From assembly GCA_021789355.1 (NCBI GenBank), contig JAJYJR010000386.1, forward strand, positions 1-5,957: a stretch of 5,957 bases of DNA, given 5' to 3'. Source of the stretch: Chloroflexota bacterium. Lineage in GTDB: Bacteria > Chloroflexota > Limnocylindria > Limnocylindrales > CSP1-4. Under the pieces are notes generated by a model that was given only the letters and a program-made list of their open reading frames with translations, had not been told where the DNA came from and did no database searches. Numbering within the stretch: position 1 is the first letter of the stretch; the number at the start of each line of letters is the position of its first letter. A program made the position numbers and the translations under genes. Below, piece after piece: positions 1 to 5,957 of this stretch.

Positions 1-104
1 TGGCGCCGTCTTCCACATCCGCCCTGCCGCCGCGTAGCGGCTGAGCGGTCGCTCCCAGGAGTGATCCCCACCGGCACAATCCGACCGTGCGGGTGCGTGC
101 CCTC

Positions 105-126
105 GCGGGCGCGGCCTCGCGCCCGC
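105..126 (-). terminator. Strong GC hairpin, possible terminator
   Basis: Perfect 8-bp inverted repeat: GCGGGCGC (105-112) and GCGCCCGC (119-126) around a 6-nt loop. It begins 24 nt past the stop codon of the minus-strand gene that ends at 150, which is where an intrinsic terminator would sit. No T-run follows on the minus strand, so it is either a T-less terminator, as is common in high-GC bacteria, or simply a 3' stability hairpin. Confidence 0.4.
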
Positions 127-149
127 CGCAGGCGAGCGTGGCGGACCGG

Positions 150-992
150 TCAGGCGAGCCTGCTCGGCGAATCCTCGGCGAGTTCCCAGTCCGGGTCCCG
201 CCCGAGCTCCCACGCGACCATCGGCCGCCCGATGGCACGCTCGAGGGCGCGGAGCGCCTCGGGCGCGCTGGCATAGCTGAGGCGCCAGGCGCGGGCCTGG
301 CTGAGCGTGACCTCGCGGATGACCCCGGCCGCCACGAGCCGCCGCGCCACGGCGTCGCCGCGTCGCACCGGGAGCCCCCGGCGGCGTGCCCATCGGCGGG
401 CCAGCTCGCGCAGGCCCACGGCATAGGTGAGCCGCGTTCCTGCGCGGTGCCCCCGCCGGGGCCGGGCGACGACCGCCGCGGTGTCGTGCAGGTAGAGCGT
501 CAGGTCGAGCGCCAGGAGCAGGTCGGGATCCAGGGCGCCCAGCGTCCCGGCCAGGCGCCAGCCCCGCACGGCGGGCGCGCTGCTCCGCCCGTGCGCGGCC
601 CGTCGGGCGGTGAGGTCCGCCTCGGCGAGCGAGGCGACGATCCAGGCGAGCGAGCCCGCCAAGAGCCAGGCGGCGAGCGCCACGCGGGACGCCGGGTCGG
701 CCCGCGCATACCACGCCTCGAGCAGCACGACGGCGAGGTAGGCCGCCCGCCAGCGGCTCCAGTGCCGCCGTGCCCCCTGCCAGCGCGCCCGAAGGATCTC
801 GTCCAGCGGCCGGAGCACGGGTAGCGGCACCGCGGCCCGCCGCGCACGCTCGCGGGCCGCCCGCAGCCGCCGTCGGGCCGCAGCCAGGCGCGCCTTCCGC
901 TGTCGTCGAGCGTCCACGGGGAGAGCCTGGGAATGCCCGCCGCTCGGGTCAAGGCAGCGGCTCGTCCGCACCCGCCGCCGCCGGCGGGGCAC
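150..992 (-). CDS. Hypothetical protein, hydrophobic segment plus winged-helix-like C-terminus
   Basis: I do not recognise this 280-aa protein. Its reading frame shows strong G/C third-position bias and a protein-like composition, unlike the antisense frames. The first ~55 residues are extremely rich in Arg and Ala. A Trp-rich stretch leads into hydrophobic segments at about residues 83-96 and 104-123, which could be one membrane helix or a buried hairpin. A Leu/Asp-rich region follows at about 153-168. Residues ~188-237 read as helix, turn, helix and strand (LRELARRW, then DAVARRLVAAGVIREV), resembling a winged helix in which GVI opens the wing. The tail is acidic. The start is uncertain. 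GTG at 992 has a purine-rich GGGGGAGG just upstream, although closely spaced; GTG at 971 or 917 would also work and lack such a site. The gene is divergent from the zinc-ribbon operon. If the winged helix is real, a DNA-binding or membrane-tethered regulator is conceivable. Confidence 0.65.
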   Translation of the reverse strand: MPRRRRRVRTSRCLDPSGGHSQALPVDARRQRKARLAAARRRLRAARERARRAAVPLPVLRPLDEILRARWQGARRHWSRWRAAYLAVVLLEAWYARADPASRVALAAWLLAGSLAWIVASLAEADLTARRAAHGRSSAPAVRGWRLAGTLGALDPDLLLALDLTLYLHDTAAVVARPRRGHRAGTRLTYAVGLRELARRWARRRGLPVRRGDAVARRLVAAGVIREVTLSQARAWRLSYASAPEALRALERAIGRPMVAWELGRDPDWELAEDSPSRLA

Positions 993-1085
993 CCCCCTCC
1001 CCCACTTGACGCCGTGCGCGTTCCGCCGACAACCAGGAGGGACGGCGCGCCGAGGCGCCAGGCGGACCGCTGTGAGGAGACGGTG

Positions 1086-1451
1086 ATGGACGAGAACCCA
1101 CGCGAGATCGCGTGTCCGAGCTGCGGGGCGGCCGCCTGGCTGGGCTATACGACCTGGACCCGCGGACCCGGCGGCGACGAGGTGAGCTGCGCCCTCTGCG
1201 GGCTGGCGATCCGCTCGGGCGTCATCCGGGGTCCCGGCTTCCCGCCGGAGCCGGACGAGGTCGAGGAGGAGGCCGGGGCCGCGACCCGGGCGGGGCGCGT
1301 GCCGGAGGGGCCGGCGTACCTGCGCCCCGACGAGCGGCGCATCCGCCTGGCCGTGCTCGACCTCGACGAGGTGCCGGACCTCCCGGGCATCGGGAACGAG
1401 CACGACGTGATCTCGAGCGTGACGATCCGGTTCCGACGCCCGAGGCCCTGA
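1086..1451 (+). CDS. Small zinc-ribbon protein
   Basis: 121-aa protein. CPSC (residues 10-13) and CALC (35-38) form a Cys4 knuckle pair separated by 21 residues, the spacing of a zinc ribbon. The ribbon is followed by G/P-rich sequence, an acidic stretch (EPDEVEEE, about 55-62) and a C-terminal part ending in a basic RFRRPRP tail. Zinc ribbons bind nucleic acid or mediate protein contacts, and the sequence does not show which. The ATG at 1086 has GAGGAG (1074-1079) at good spacing; the GTG at 1083 immediately before it is in frame and possible. It is the first gene of a pair, with the stop only 3 nt before the next start, so the two are very likely co-transcribed. A weak promoter candidate, TTGACG (1006-1011) with GACAAC (1028-1033), lies upstream. 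The frame stays open upstream to 933, but that part is low-complexity and lies in the divergent promoter region. No specific family is recognised. Confidence 0.75.
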   Translation: MDENPREIACPSCGAAAWLGYTTWTRGPGGDEVSCALCGLAIRSGVIRGPGFPPEPDEVEEEAGAATRAGRVPEGPAYLRPDERRIRLAVLDLDEVPDLPGIGNEHDVISSVTIRFRRPRP

Positions 1452-1454
1452 GCG

Positions 1455-1793
1455 ATGGGTGCGCTCGGTCGGACCATCACGCGCTGGGTGATGGGGACCC
1501 TCGTCGCGCTCATCCTGATCGGCGGCCTGGCGGCGATCGCCTGGGTGGGACTCGGCCTCGTCGGCCTCCAGATCCCGCCGGGCCTGTACGTGCTGCTGAC
1601 GGGGGGCACCGTCTTCCTGGCGCTCACCCAGGGGGCCGCCGCCACCCACCGCCCTGCCGCGCCACCGACGCCGCCCCGGCGCGCGCGCAGCGAGAACGAC
1701 GAACTGCTCGACCTGCTCATTCGCCGCGAGGCGCGCCGCCGCAGCCGCGGGGAGACGGACGACCCCGATGAGCCGGGGGATCGCGGCGCATAG
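1455..1793 (+). CDS. Small two-helix membrane protein
   Basis: 112-aa protein. Residues ~12-37 are a long hydrophobic helix (LVALILIGGLAAIAW region) and ~43-59 a second, joined by a short turn with QIPPG. The rest is a cytoplasm-like tail: a Pro-rich linker at ~65-75, then a charged helix (ENDELLDLLIRREARRRSR, about 80-98) and an acidic end. The basic residues before helix 1 and after helix 2 put both termini inside by the positive-inside rule. The start ATG is 3 nt after the stop of the zinc-ribbon gene, so translation is probably coupled. Function is unknown. Small membrane proteins of this shape often anchor or scaffold partners, and its operon partner is the obvious candidate. Confidence is high that it is a membrane protein and low for any role. 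Confidence 0.75.
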   Translation: MGALGRTITRWVMGTLVALILIGGLAAIAWVGLGLVGLQIPPGLYVLLTGGTVFLALTQGAAATHRPAAPPTPPRRARSENDELLDLLIRREARRRSRGETDDPDEPGDRGA

Positions 1794-1811
1794 CCGAGCG
1801 ACCCGACTGAG

Positions 1812-1839
1812 GGGTGCCGTGTGCGCCGGCCCTGCACCC
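1812..1839 (+). terminator. Possible weak terminator hairpin
   Basis: GGGTGC (1812-1817) and GCACCC (1834-1839) are perfect inverted repeats around a 16-nt GC-rich loop. They begin 18 nt after the stop of the membrane-protein gene and lie between two convergent genes, where a terminator is expected. There is no T-run and the loop is long, so the call is weak. Confidence 0.2.
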
Positions 1840-1945
1840 GCTCCGGACGACCGACGAGTGGCCCCGGACCCCGCACGAGCCAGGCGCAAGGCGTCGGGCA
1901 CCGGTTCTCCGGGAAGCTGCGCGACGGCAGGCGAACGTCGCCCCG

Positions 1946-2224
1946 TCAGCAGTCCGACCTGGCTCCCGCGATCCGCTCCCGGTAGGGCTCGAGGAGCCGG
2001 CGCAGCTCGTCCAGGCTCACCTCCGCCCCGGATGGCGGCAGGAGGCCGACGGTGCATGCCCCGCTCGGCGCGACCACCACGACCACCATGCCGGCCGGGG
2101 TCGCCGCCACCGCGACGTCGGGCTCGATCTCCCGCGCCCACAGGTCGCGGAGAACCATCGGGAGTTCTTCACCGGGCCCGAACCGCCGCCACGCCGGACG
2201 CCGGACTCTCTGGAGTGCTTCCAT
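1946..2224 (-). CDS. Hypothetical protein, 92 aa
   Basis: I do not recognise this protein. It has a basic N-terminus (RVRRPAWRRF), a helix around residues 19-31, then two hydrophobic strand-like stretches: EPDVAVAATPAGMVVVVV (34-51) and CTVGLLP (57-63). It ends in an amphipathic helix, SLDELRRLLEPYRERI (70-85). This reads as a compact soluble alpha/beta domain; the valine run is too short and too strand-like for a membrane helix. The ATG at 2224 is preceded by AAGGAG (2238-2233 on the minus strand) with 8-nt spacing, which decides the start. The frame is open up to 2833, but the upstream part is poor in protein-like content. The gene converges with the zinc-ribbon/membrane operon, 152 nt apart. 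A promoter with a palindrome in its spacer and two leader hairpins lie just upstream, suggesting a regulated single-gene unit. Confidence 0.6.
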   Translation of the reverse strand: MEALQRVRRPAWRRFGPGEELPMVLRDLWAREIEPDVAVAATPAGMVVVVVAPSGACTVGLLPPSGAEVSLDELRRLLEPYRERIAGARSDC

Positions 2225-2232
2225 CCTGAACG

Positions 2233-2238
2233 CTCCTT
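2233..2238 (-). promoter_or_regulatory. Ribosome-binding site deciding the 92-aa gene start
   Basis: AAGGAG on the minus strand, 8 nt before the ATG at 2224. It argues for the short form of this gene over the longer in-frame extension to 2833. It sits directly after the leader hairpin at 2241-2259. Confidence 0.6.
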
Positions 2239-2240
2239 CG

Positions 2241-2280
2241 CCGGACGCCTTCGGTCCGGAACGAGCCCCTCCAACGAGGG
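2241..2280 (-). promoter_or_regulatory. Two-hairpin leader of the 92-aa gene
   Basis: Read on the minus strand, CCCTC-GTTG-GAGGG (2280-2267) forms a 5-bp stem with a 4-nt loop. It is followed by CCGGAC...GTCCGG (2259-2241), a perfect 6-bp stem with a 7-nt loop ending 2 nt before the Shine-Dalgarno site. If transcription starts near 2281, the leader is about 57 nt and largely structured. It could stabilise the mRNA or gate ribosome access; this is inference from position alone. Confidence 0.35.
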
Positions 2281-2287
2281 ACGCAGG

Positions 2288-2316
2288 AGTCTTGGAAGCG
2301 TGCACGCTGCCGTCAA
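2288..2316 (-). promoter_or_regulatory. Candidate promoter with palindrome in the spacer
   Basis: On the minus strand, TTGACG (2316-2311) and AAGACT (2293-2288) are separated by exactly 17 nt. The -35 matches 5 of 6 consensus bases and the -10 matches 3 of 6, including the important second A and final T. Inside the spacer is the perfect 12-bp palindrome AGCGTGCACGCT (2297-2308), a position where a dimeric repressor would block RNA polymerase. The predicted start, near 2281, begins the structured leader of the 92-aa gene. Confidence 0.35.
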
Positions 2317-2829
2317 GCCCCAGCTCGCGGAGATTCGGACTGGCCACCCGCACCCCCGTACTCCGCTTGGTCAAACCAGCACTCCCACCGGCGGGGAGCG
2401 TTCCTAATCCGAGGTCTGGGTGGACCGGCAGGAAGTCCCCGTTCCTCGCGGGGATGCCGTCGGTGCCGCGTACGCCACGCGCTACGCAGCTGGTCGTTGC
2501 CTGAGCAAGCCGACGGGGTCCCGGTCGCGGCCTACGGTCCCCGAGAGTCGGAGCAGGCCGTCGCCAACATCCGCGCGGCGGACATGCTGGGTGCGGCGCT
2601 TCAGCGGGCGTGGCCCTTGATGCTGCGGGGACGAAGACCGCCTGAGGCGCAGTCCCAGGCCCATGGGACTTCTGCCCTCCGACCGGGGTAGGGTGCCCGC
2701 AGCAACTCCTGCACTCGCGCGCGGACGGCAGGCTGTGGGCAGACGACGCGTCCCACACCGCCTCGCCCCAGCAGCCCACCTCAGTGGCGAACACGCCTGC
2801 GTCGGTCATGGGGACGAGATCGAGGATCA

Positions 2830-3020
2830 TCACGGCAGGAAGAAGGCGACGGCGGGGGCGGGGTCCTCGTCGCCGCGAGCGTCCTCGATCAGCCGTATCG
2901 CGCGGCCATCACAGCCTGGGTGGTGGCGGGCTCGGCCGCCTGGCTGGCTGTCACGGGGCCGAGCACGATCGGGCGCGCCAGATCCGCCGACACGACGCCA
3001 GTGGCCTGCCGGCGGTCCAT
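2830..3020 (-). pseudogene. Possible frameshifted gene remnant
   Basis: From an ATG at 3020, one minus-strand frame runs 43 codons with nearly all G/C third positions (ADLARPIVLGPV, then TTQAVMAARYG) and stops at 2889. In another frame, directly continuing from that point, the sequence reads LIEDARGDEDPAPAV to a stop at 2832-2830, again with almost pure G/C third positions. A single indel near 2890 would join them. That stop overlaps an ATG at 2830 by one base (TGATG), a coupling arrangement, and the downstream frame (ILDLVPMTDAGVF...) is protein-like for about 35 codons before degrading. No ribosome-binding site is evident at 3020 and no family is recognised. It could be chance open sequence in high-GC DNA. 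Confidence 0.3.
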
Positions 3021-3151
3021 GGGTGGCGCCTGATCATGGTCCGGCACGGGGGCGTGAGGCTCCCAGGAGCACAGACCCCGACTTGCCACGCGCGCGAGTC
3101 ATCCTTCCGACCATGGAGGCAAACGGCGTCGCATAGGAGTTTCGTACCGGC

Positions 3152-3171
3152 CACCACTAGTACTAGTGGTG
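3152..3171. repeat. 20-bp perfect palindrome, candidate operator
   Basis: The half-site CACCACTAGT (3152-3161) is followed immediately by its exact reverse complement (3162-3171), with no spacer. The core contains two abutting ACTAGT hexamers. It is an AT-richer island in very GC-rich DNA, 97 nt upstream of the start of the 100-aa gene. A binding site for a dimeric regulator is the simplest reading; a cruciform or recombination site is possible. No copy is seen elsewhere in the window. Confidence 0.5.
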
Positions 3172-3180
3172 CCACGACGA

Positions 3181-3213
3181 CTTCGCCCCTCGACAAAGGG
3201 GCCGACCGCGAAG
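3181..3213 (+). promoter_or_regulatory. Stem-loop in the leader of the 100-aa gene
   Basis: GCCCCT (3185-3190) pairs perfectly with AGGGGC (3197-3202) around a CGACAA loop. Outer CTTC (3181-3184) can pair with GAAG (3210-3213) across a 7-nt bulge. It lies between the 20-bp palindrome and the Shine-Dalgarno site of the 100-aa gene. Without a T-run it is not an obvious terminator; a structured 5' leader is more likely. Confidence 0.3.
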
Positions 3214-3268
3214 ATGCTCCGGTCTCGGCAGCCACGCGTCCGCCGGCCTCGAGCAAAGGAGACAGGAG

Positions 3269-3571
3269 ATGATGAGCAACAGACCGGCGACCGCACCGAT
3301 GGACGCTACCTGGCTCGCGCTGTCTGGGGAGAGGGCAGACGTCCACGAACTGGCGCGCATCATGGTCTGGGTCGCCAGCGAGCGGCGTGCTCGCCGCGTG
3401 GCAGCCGCGATCGTCGCCTACTGTCGGCGAACCGGACTGGTCTCCGGACAGCTGACAGAGGCCGTGCCAGCGCGTGACGATCTGGACCCGCAGTTCAACA
3501 AGGACAACCGACGCTGGATGGTCGTCTCCGGTCCTCACACCCTCATGCGCGACGGATCGTTCCGACCGTGA
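3269..3571 (+). CDS. Hypothetical protein, 100 aa
   Basis: I do not recognise this protein. After a polar N-terminus it has a strongly helical middle: DVHELARIMVWVASERRARRV (about 24-44) and AAAIVAYCRRTGL (45-57). Then comes QLTEAVPARDDLD (61-73) and a C-terminal part, FNKDNRRWMVVSGPHTLMRDG (76-96), that looks like a beta-hairpin. The basic helical core would suit nucleic-acid or protein binding, but there is no diagnostic motif. The start has AAAGGAG (3255-3261) 7 nt upstream of ATG 3269; a second ATG follows directly at 3272. Third positions are less uniformly G/C than in hsdR (ACA, CGA, GGA, TCT occur), which may hint at a different origin. It is a single gene preceded by a 20-bp palindrome and a stem-loop, and followed after 199 nt by another small gene on the same strand. 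Confidence 0.6.
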   Translation: MMSNRPATAPMDATWLALSGERADVHELARIMVWVASERRARRVAAAIVAYCRRTGLVSGQLTEAVPARDDLDPQFNKDNRRWMVVSGPHTLMRDGSFRP

Positions 3572-3672
3572 AGGCGCTTGCGCGTCTGTGACCATCGGTC
3601 ATGTCGTCCGGACTCGAGATTGGCAGAGAGGGCTGCCTATCTCACCGGGACGCACGAGCCGACCGACGGTGG

Positions 3673-3700
3673 TTGACACGGGCGCCAGGTCGCCGATCCT
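3673..3700 (+). promoter_or_regulatory. Candidate promoter of the 85-aa gene
   Basis: A perfect -35 hexamer TTGACA (3673-3678), a 16-nt spacer, and GATCCT (3695-3700) as -10, which keeps the conserved second A and last T. The predicted start, about 7 nt further, is near 3707, exactly where the 41-nt hairpin begins. The leader would be about 64 nt. This is the best -35 match I saw in the window. Confidence 0.4.
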
Positions 3701-3706
3701 CGTGCA

Positions 3707-3747
3707 CCGCCGACCGACCCGCCTCATCTCGAGGCGACCGTCGGCGG
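3707..3747 (+). promoter_or_regulatory. 41-nt two-tier hairpin before the 85-aa gene
   Basis: CCGCCGAC (3707-3714) pairs perfectly with GTCGGCGG (3740-3747), and inside it GCCTC (3721-3725) pairs perfectly with GAGGC (3731-3735). An internal loop of 6 and 4 nt separates the two stems, and the apical loop is ATCTC. The Shine-Dalgarno site begins 9 nt after it. The lack of a T-run argues against a terminator; an mRNA leader structure or an operator are the alternatives. Confidence 0.45.
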
Positions 3748-3770
3748 CCCCCCACGGGAGGCGACAGGCG

Positions 3771-4028
3771 ATGCCAGCGAAACCACGCTCCATGTATCTC
3801 GATCCCTACCTGGCCGACTCGGCGCAGCGGGTGCTGCGGGGCGGACGTCCGCTTGCGCCGGCCACCTACCTCGCCTACCAGCTGCATGGCTGGGCGCGGA
3901 ACCATGGCTACCTCTACCGACGTGCGCTCATGCGCGCGCTCGACGAGGAGATCCGACAGGGCCGCGCGGTGACCGTCCGCTCGGCCCACGGCGCCGTGGG
4001 CTACGCGCCGACGGCGATCGCCGCCTGA
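3771..4028 (+). CDS. Hypothetical protein, 85 aa, Tyr-rich and basic
   Basis: I do not recognise this protein. It is small, has seven tyrosines and a net positive charge. Likely helices lie at about residues 11-23 (DPYLADSAQRVLR), 30-44 (PATYLAYQLHGWARN) and 47-63 (YLYRRALMRALDEEIRQ), followed by a short strand-like tail (AVTVRSAHGAVGYAP). A compact three-helix fold is plausible, and no catalytic motif is visible. GGGAGG (3756-3761) sits 9 nt before the ATG at 3771, which fixes the start; an internal ATG at 3792 is an alternative. The frame is open upstream to 3474, but that part overlaps the 100-aa gene and has no ribosome-binding site. It has its own promoter candidate and leader hairpin, and it converges with hsdR 160 nt away. 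Any link with restriction, for example as an accessory or control protein, rests on position alone. Confidence 0.65.
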   Translation: MPAKPRSMYLDPYLADSAQRVLRGGRPLAPATYLAYQLHGWARNHGYLYRRALMRALDEEIRQGRAVTVRSAHGAVGYAPTAIAA

Positions 4029-4094
4029 TCGCAGGGCCACGCGACCGCCGAACGCGTGCGACGGCGTACCCGCGCCATTCCGGCGAGGCGCCGA

Positions 4095-4113
4095 GGAGCC
4101 GGGGCCCCGCTCC
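4095..4113. terminator. Possible bidirectional terminator hairpin
   Basis: GGAGC (4095-4099) and GCTCC (4109-4113) are inverted repeats around a 9-nt GC-only loop that can extend pairing past one mismatch. It lies midway between two convergent genes, the 85-aa gene and hsdR, where a shared terminator would be expected. No T-run flanks it on either strand, so this is weak. Confidence 0.25.
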
Positions 4114-4188
4114 GGTCCGTCTCGATGGGCGCTCCGGGCGCGCACACCTCCGGACGCGTGGCGTCGCCGAGCCGGCCAGCGCCCTGCG

Positions 4189-5957
<1,769 letters not shown>

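Larger units (their letters stand above)
2225..3268. other. Gene-poor kilobase with decayed coding fragments
   Basis: No intact gene can be supported between the start of the 92-aa gene and the 100-aa gene. Several frames on both strands look protein-like for 30-50 codons and then break. The best is on the minus strand at about 2780-3020. On the plus strand, blocks near 2420-2510 and 2500-2640 (for example YGPRESEQAVANIRAADM) are in different frames. Short hairpins lie at 2436-2454 (TCCCCG/CGGGGA) and 2382-2398 (CTCCC/GGGAG). A 20-bp palindrome lies at 3152-3171 and a stem-loop at 3181-3213. The picture fits gene remnants plus control regions of the flanking small genes. Confidence 0.45.

Noticed and set aside
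1..60. A minus-strand ATG at 18 (MWKTAP...) that could begin a gene running off the left edge.
   Set aside because: Only six codons are visible and there is no clear Shine-Dalgarno site, so it cannot be supported.
87..824. A plus-strand open frame of 245 codons over the first gene.
   Set aside because: Its translation is low-complexity Pro/Gly/Arg-rich sequence with no hydrophobic core, while the minus strand gives the protein-like sequence.
150..2141. A continuous minus-strand open frame of 663 codons.
   Set aside because: Only the part below about 992 looks like a protein. The rest is antisense to the zinc-ribbon and membrane genes, which have ribosome-binding sites and recognisable features; long antisense frames are usual in high-GC DNA.
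2431..2460. A sequence resembling a single type I-E CRISPR repeat (CCCCG stem, CGGGG, then ATG).
   Set aside because: There is only one copy, no spacer-repeat periodicity and no cas gene nearby; the stem is only 6 bp with a 7-nt loop and can arise by chance in GC-rich DNA.
2225..2833. An N-terminal extension of the 92-aa gene to 295 aa.
   Set aside because: AAGGAG at ideal spacing marks the ATG at 2224, the extension runs through the promoter-like and hairpin region, and its middle is Cys/Pro/Arg-rich and not protein-like.
2951..3595. A minus-strand open frame of 214 codons.
   Set aside because: It is antisense to the 100-aa gene and the palindrome region, has irregular third positions and no ribosome-binding site.
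3589..3601. TGACC-ATC-GGTCA inverted repeat after the 100-aa gene.
   Set aside because: A 5-bp stem with a 3-nt loop and no T-run is too weak to call a terminator or operator on its own.

Overview
The window is uniformly very G+C-rich, with coding frames ending almost every codon in G or C. This fits a high-GC bacterium such as an actinomycete, a Chloroflexota member or a similar soil lineage. Nothing here fixes the taxon: there is no rRNA, tRNA or marker gene. The layout (short orphan genes, a gene-poor kilobase, and a type I restriction gene at the right edge) suggests an accessory, defence-associated stretch rather than a core operon.

Left part (1-1793). A minus-strand gene (150-992) encodes an unrecognised protein with a very basic N-terminus, a hydrophobic central segment and a winged-helix-like C-terminus. 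A strong hairpin follows it. Divergently, a tight two-gene plus-strand operon encodes a small four-cysteine zinc-ribbon protein (1086-1451) and, three bases later, a small two-helix membrane protein (1455-1793).

Middle part (1794-3268). A short minus-strand gene (1946-2224, 92 aa) converges on that operon. It has a clear Shine-Dalgarno site and a plausible compact control region: a promoter with a 12-bp palindrome in its spacer, then two leader hairpins. From 2225 to 3268 no intact gene can be supported. The stretch holds protein-like fragments in shifting frames on both strands, most likely gene remnants, plus several hairpins and a striking 20-bp perfect palindrome (3152-3171) with two abutting ACTAGT sites.

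Right part (3269-5957). Two small orphan genes on the plus strand (100 aa and 85 aa) have good ribosome-binding sites and structured upstream regions. The second is preceded by a TTGACA promoter candidate whose predicted start falls at the first base of a 41-nt hairpin. Converging on them is the C-terminal 588 residues of HsdR, the motor and cleavage subunit of a type I restriction-modification system. It is cut by the right edge of the window, and hsdM and hsdS, if present, would lie beyond it.

The only securely identified function is HsdR. The most interesting theme is the run of tiny unrecognised genes, each with its own palindrome or hairpin control region, beside a restriction locus. A role in regulating or supporting defence is a hypothesis, not something the sequence proves.
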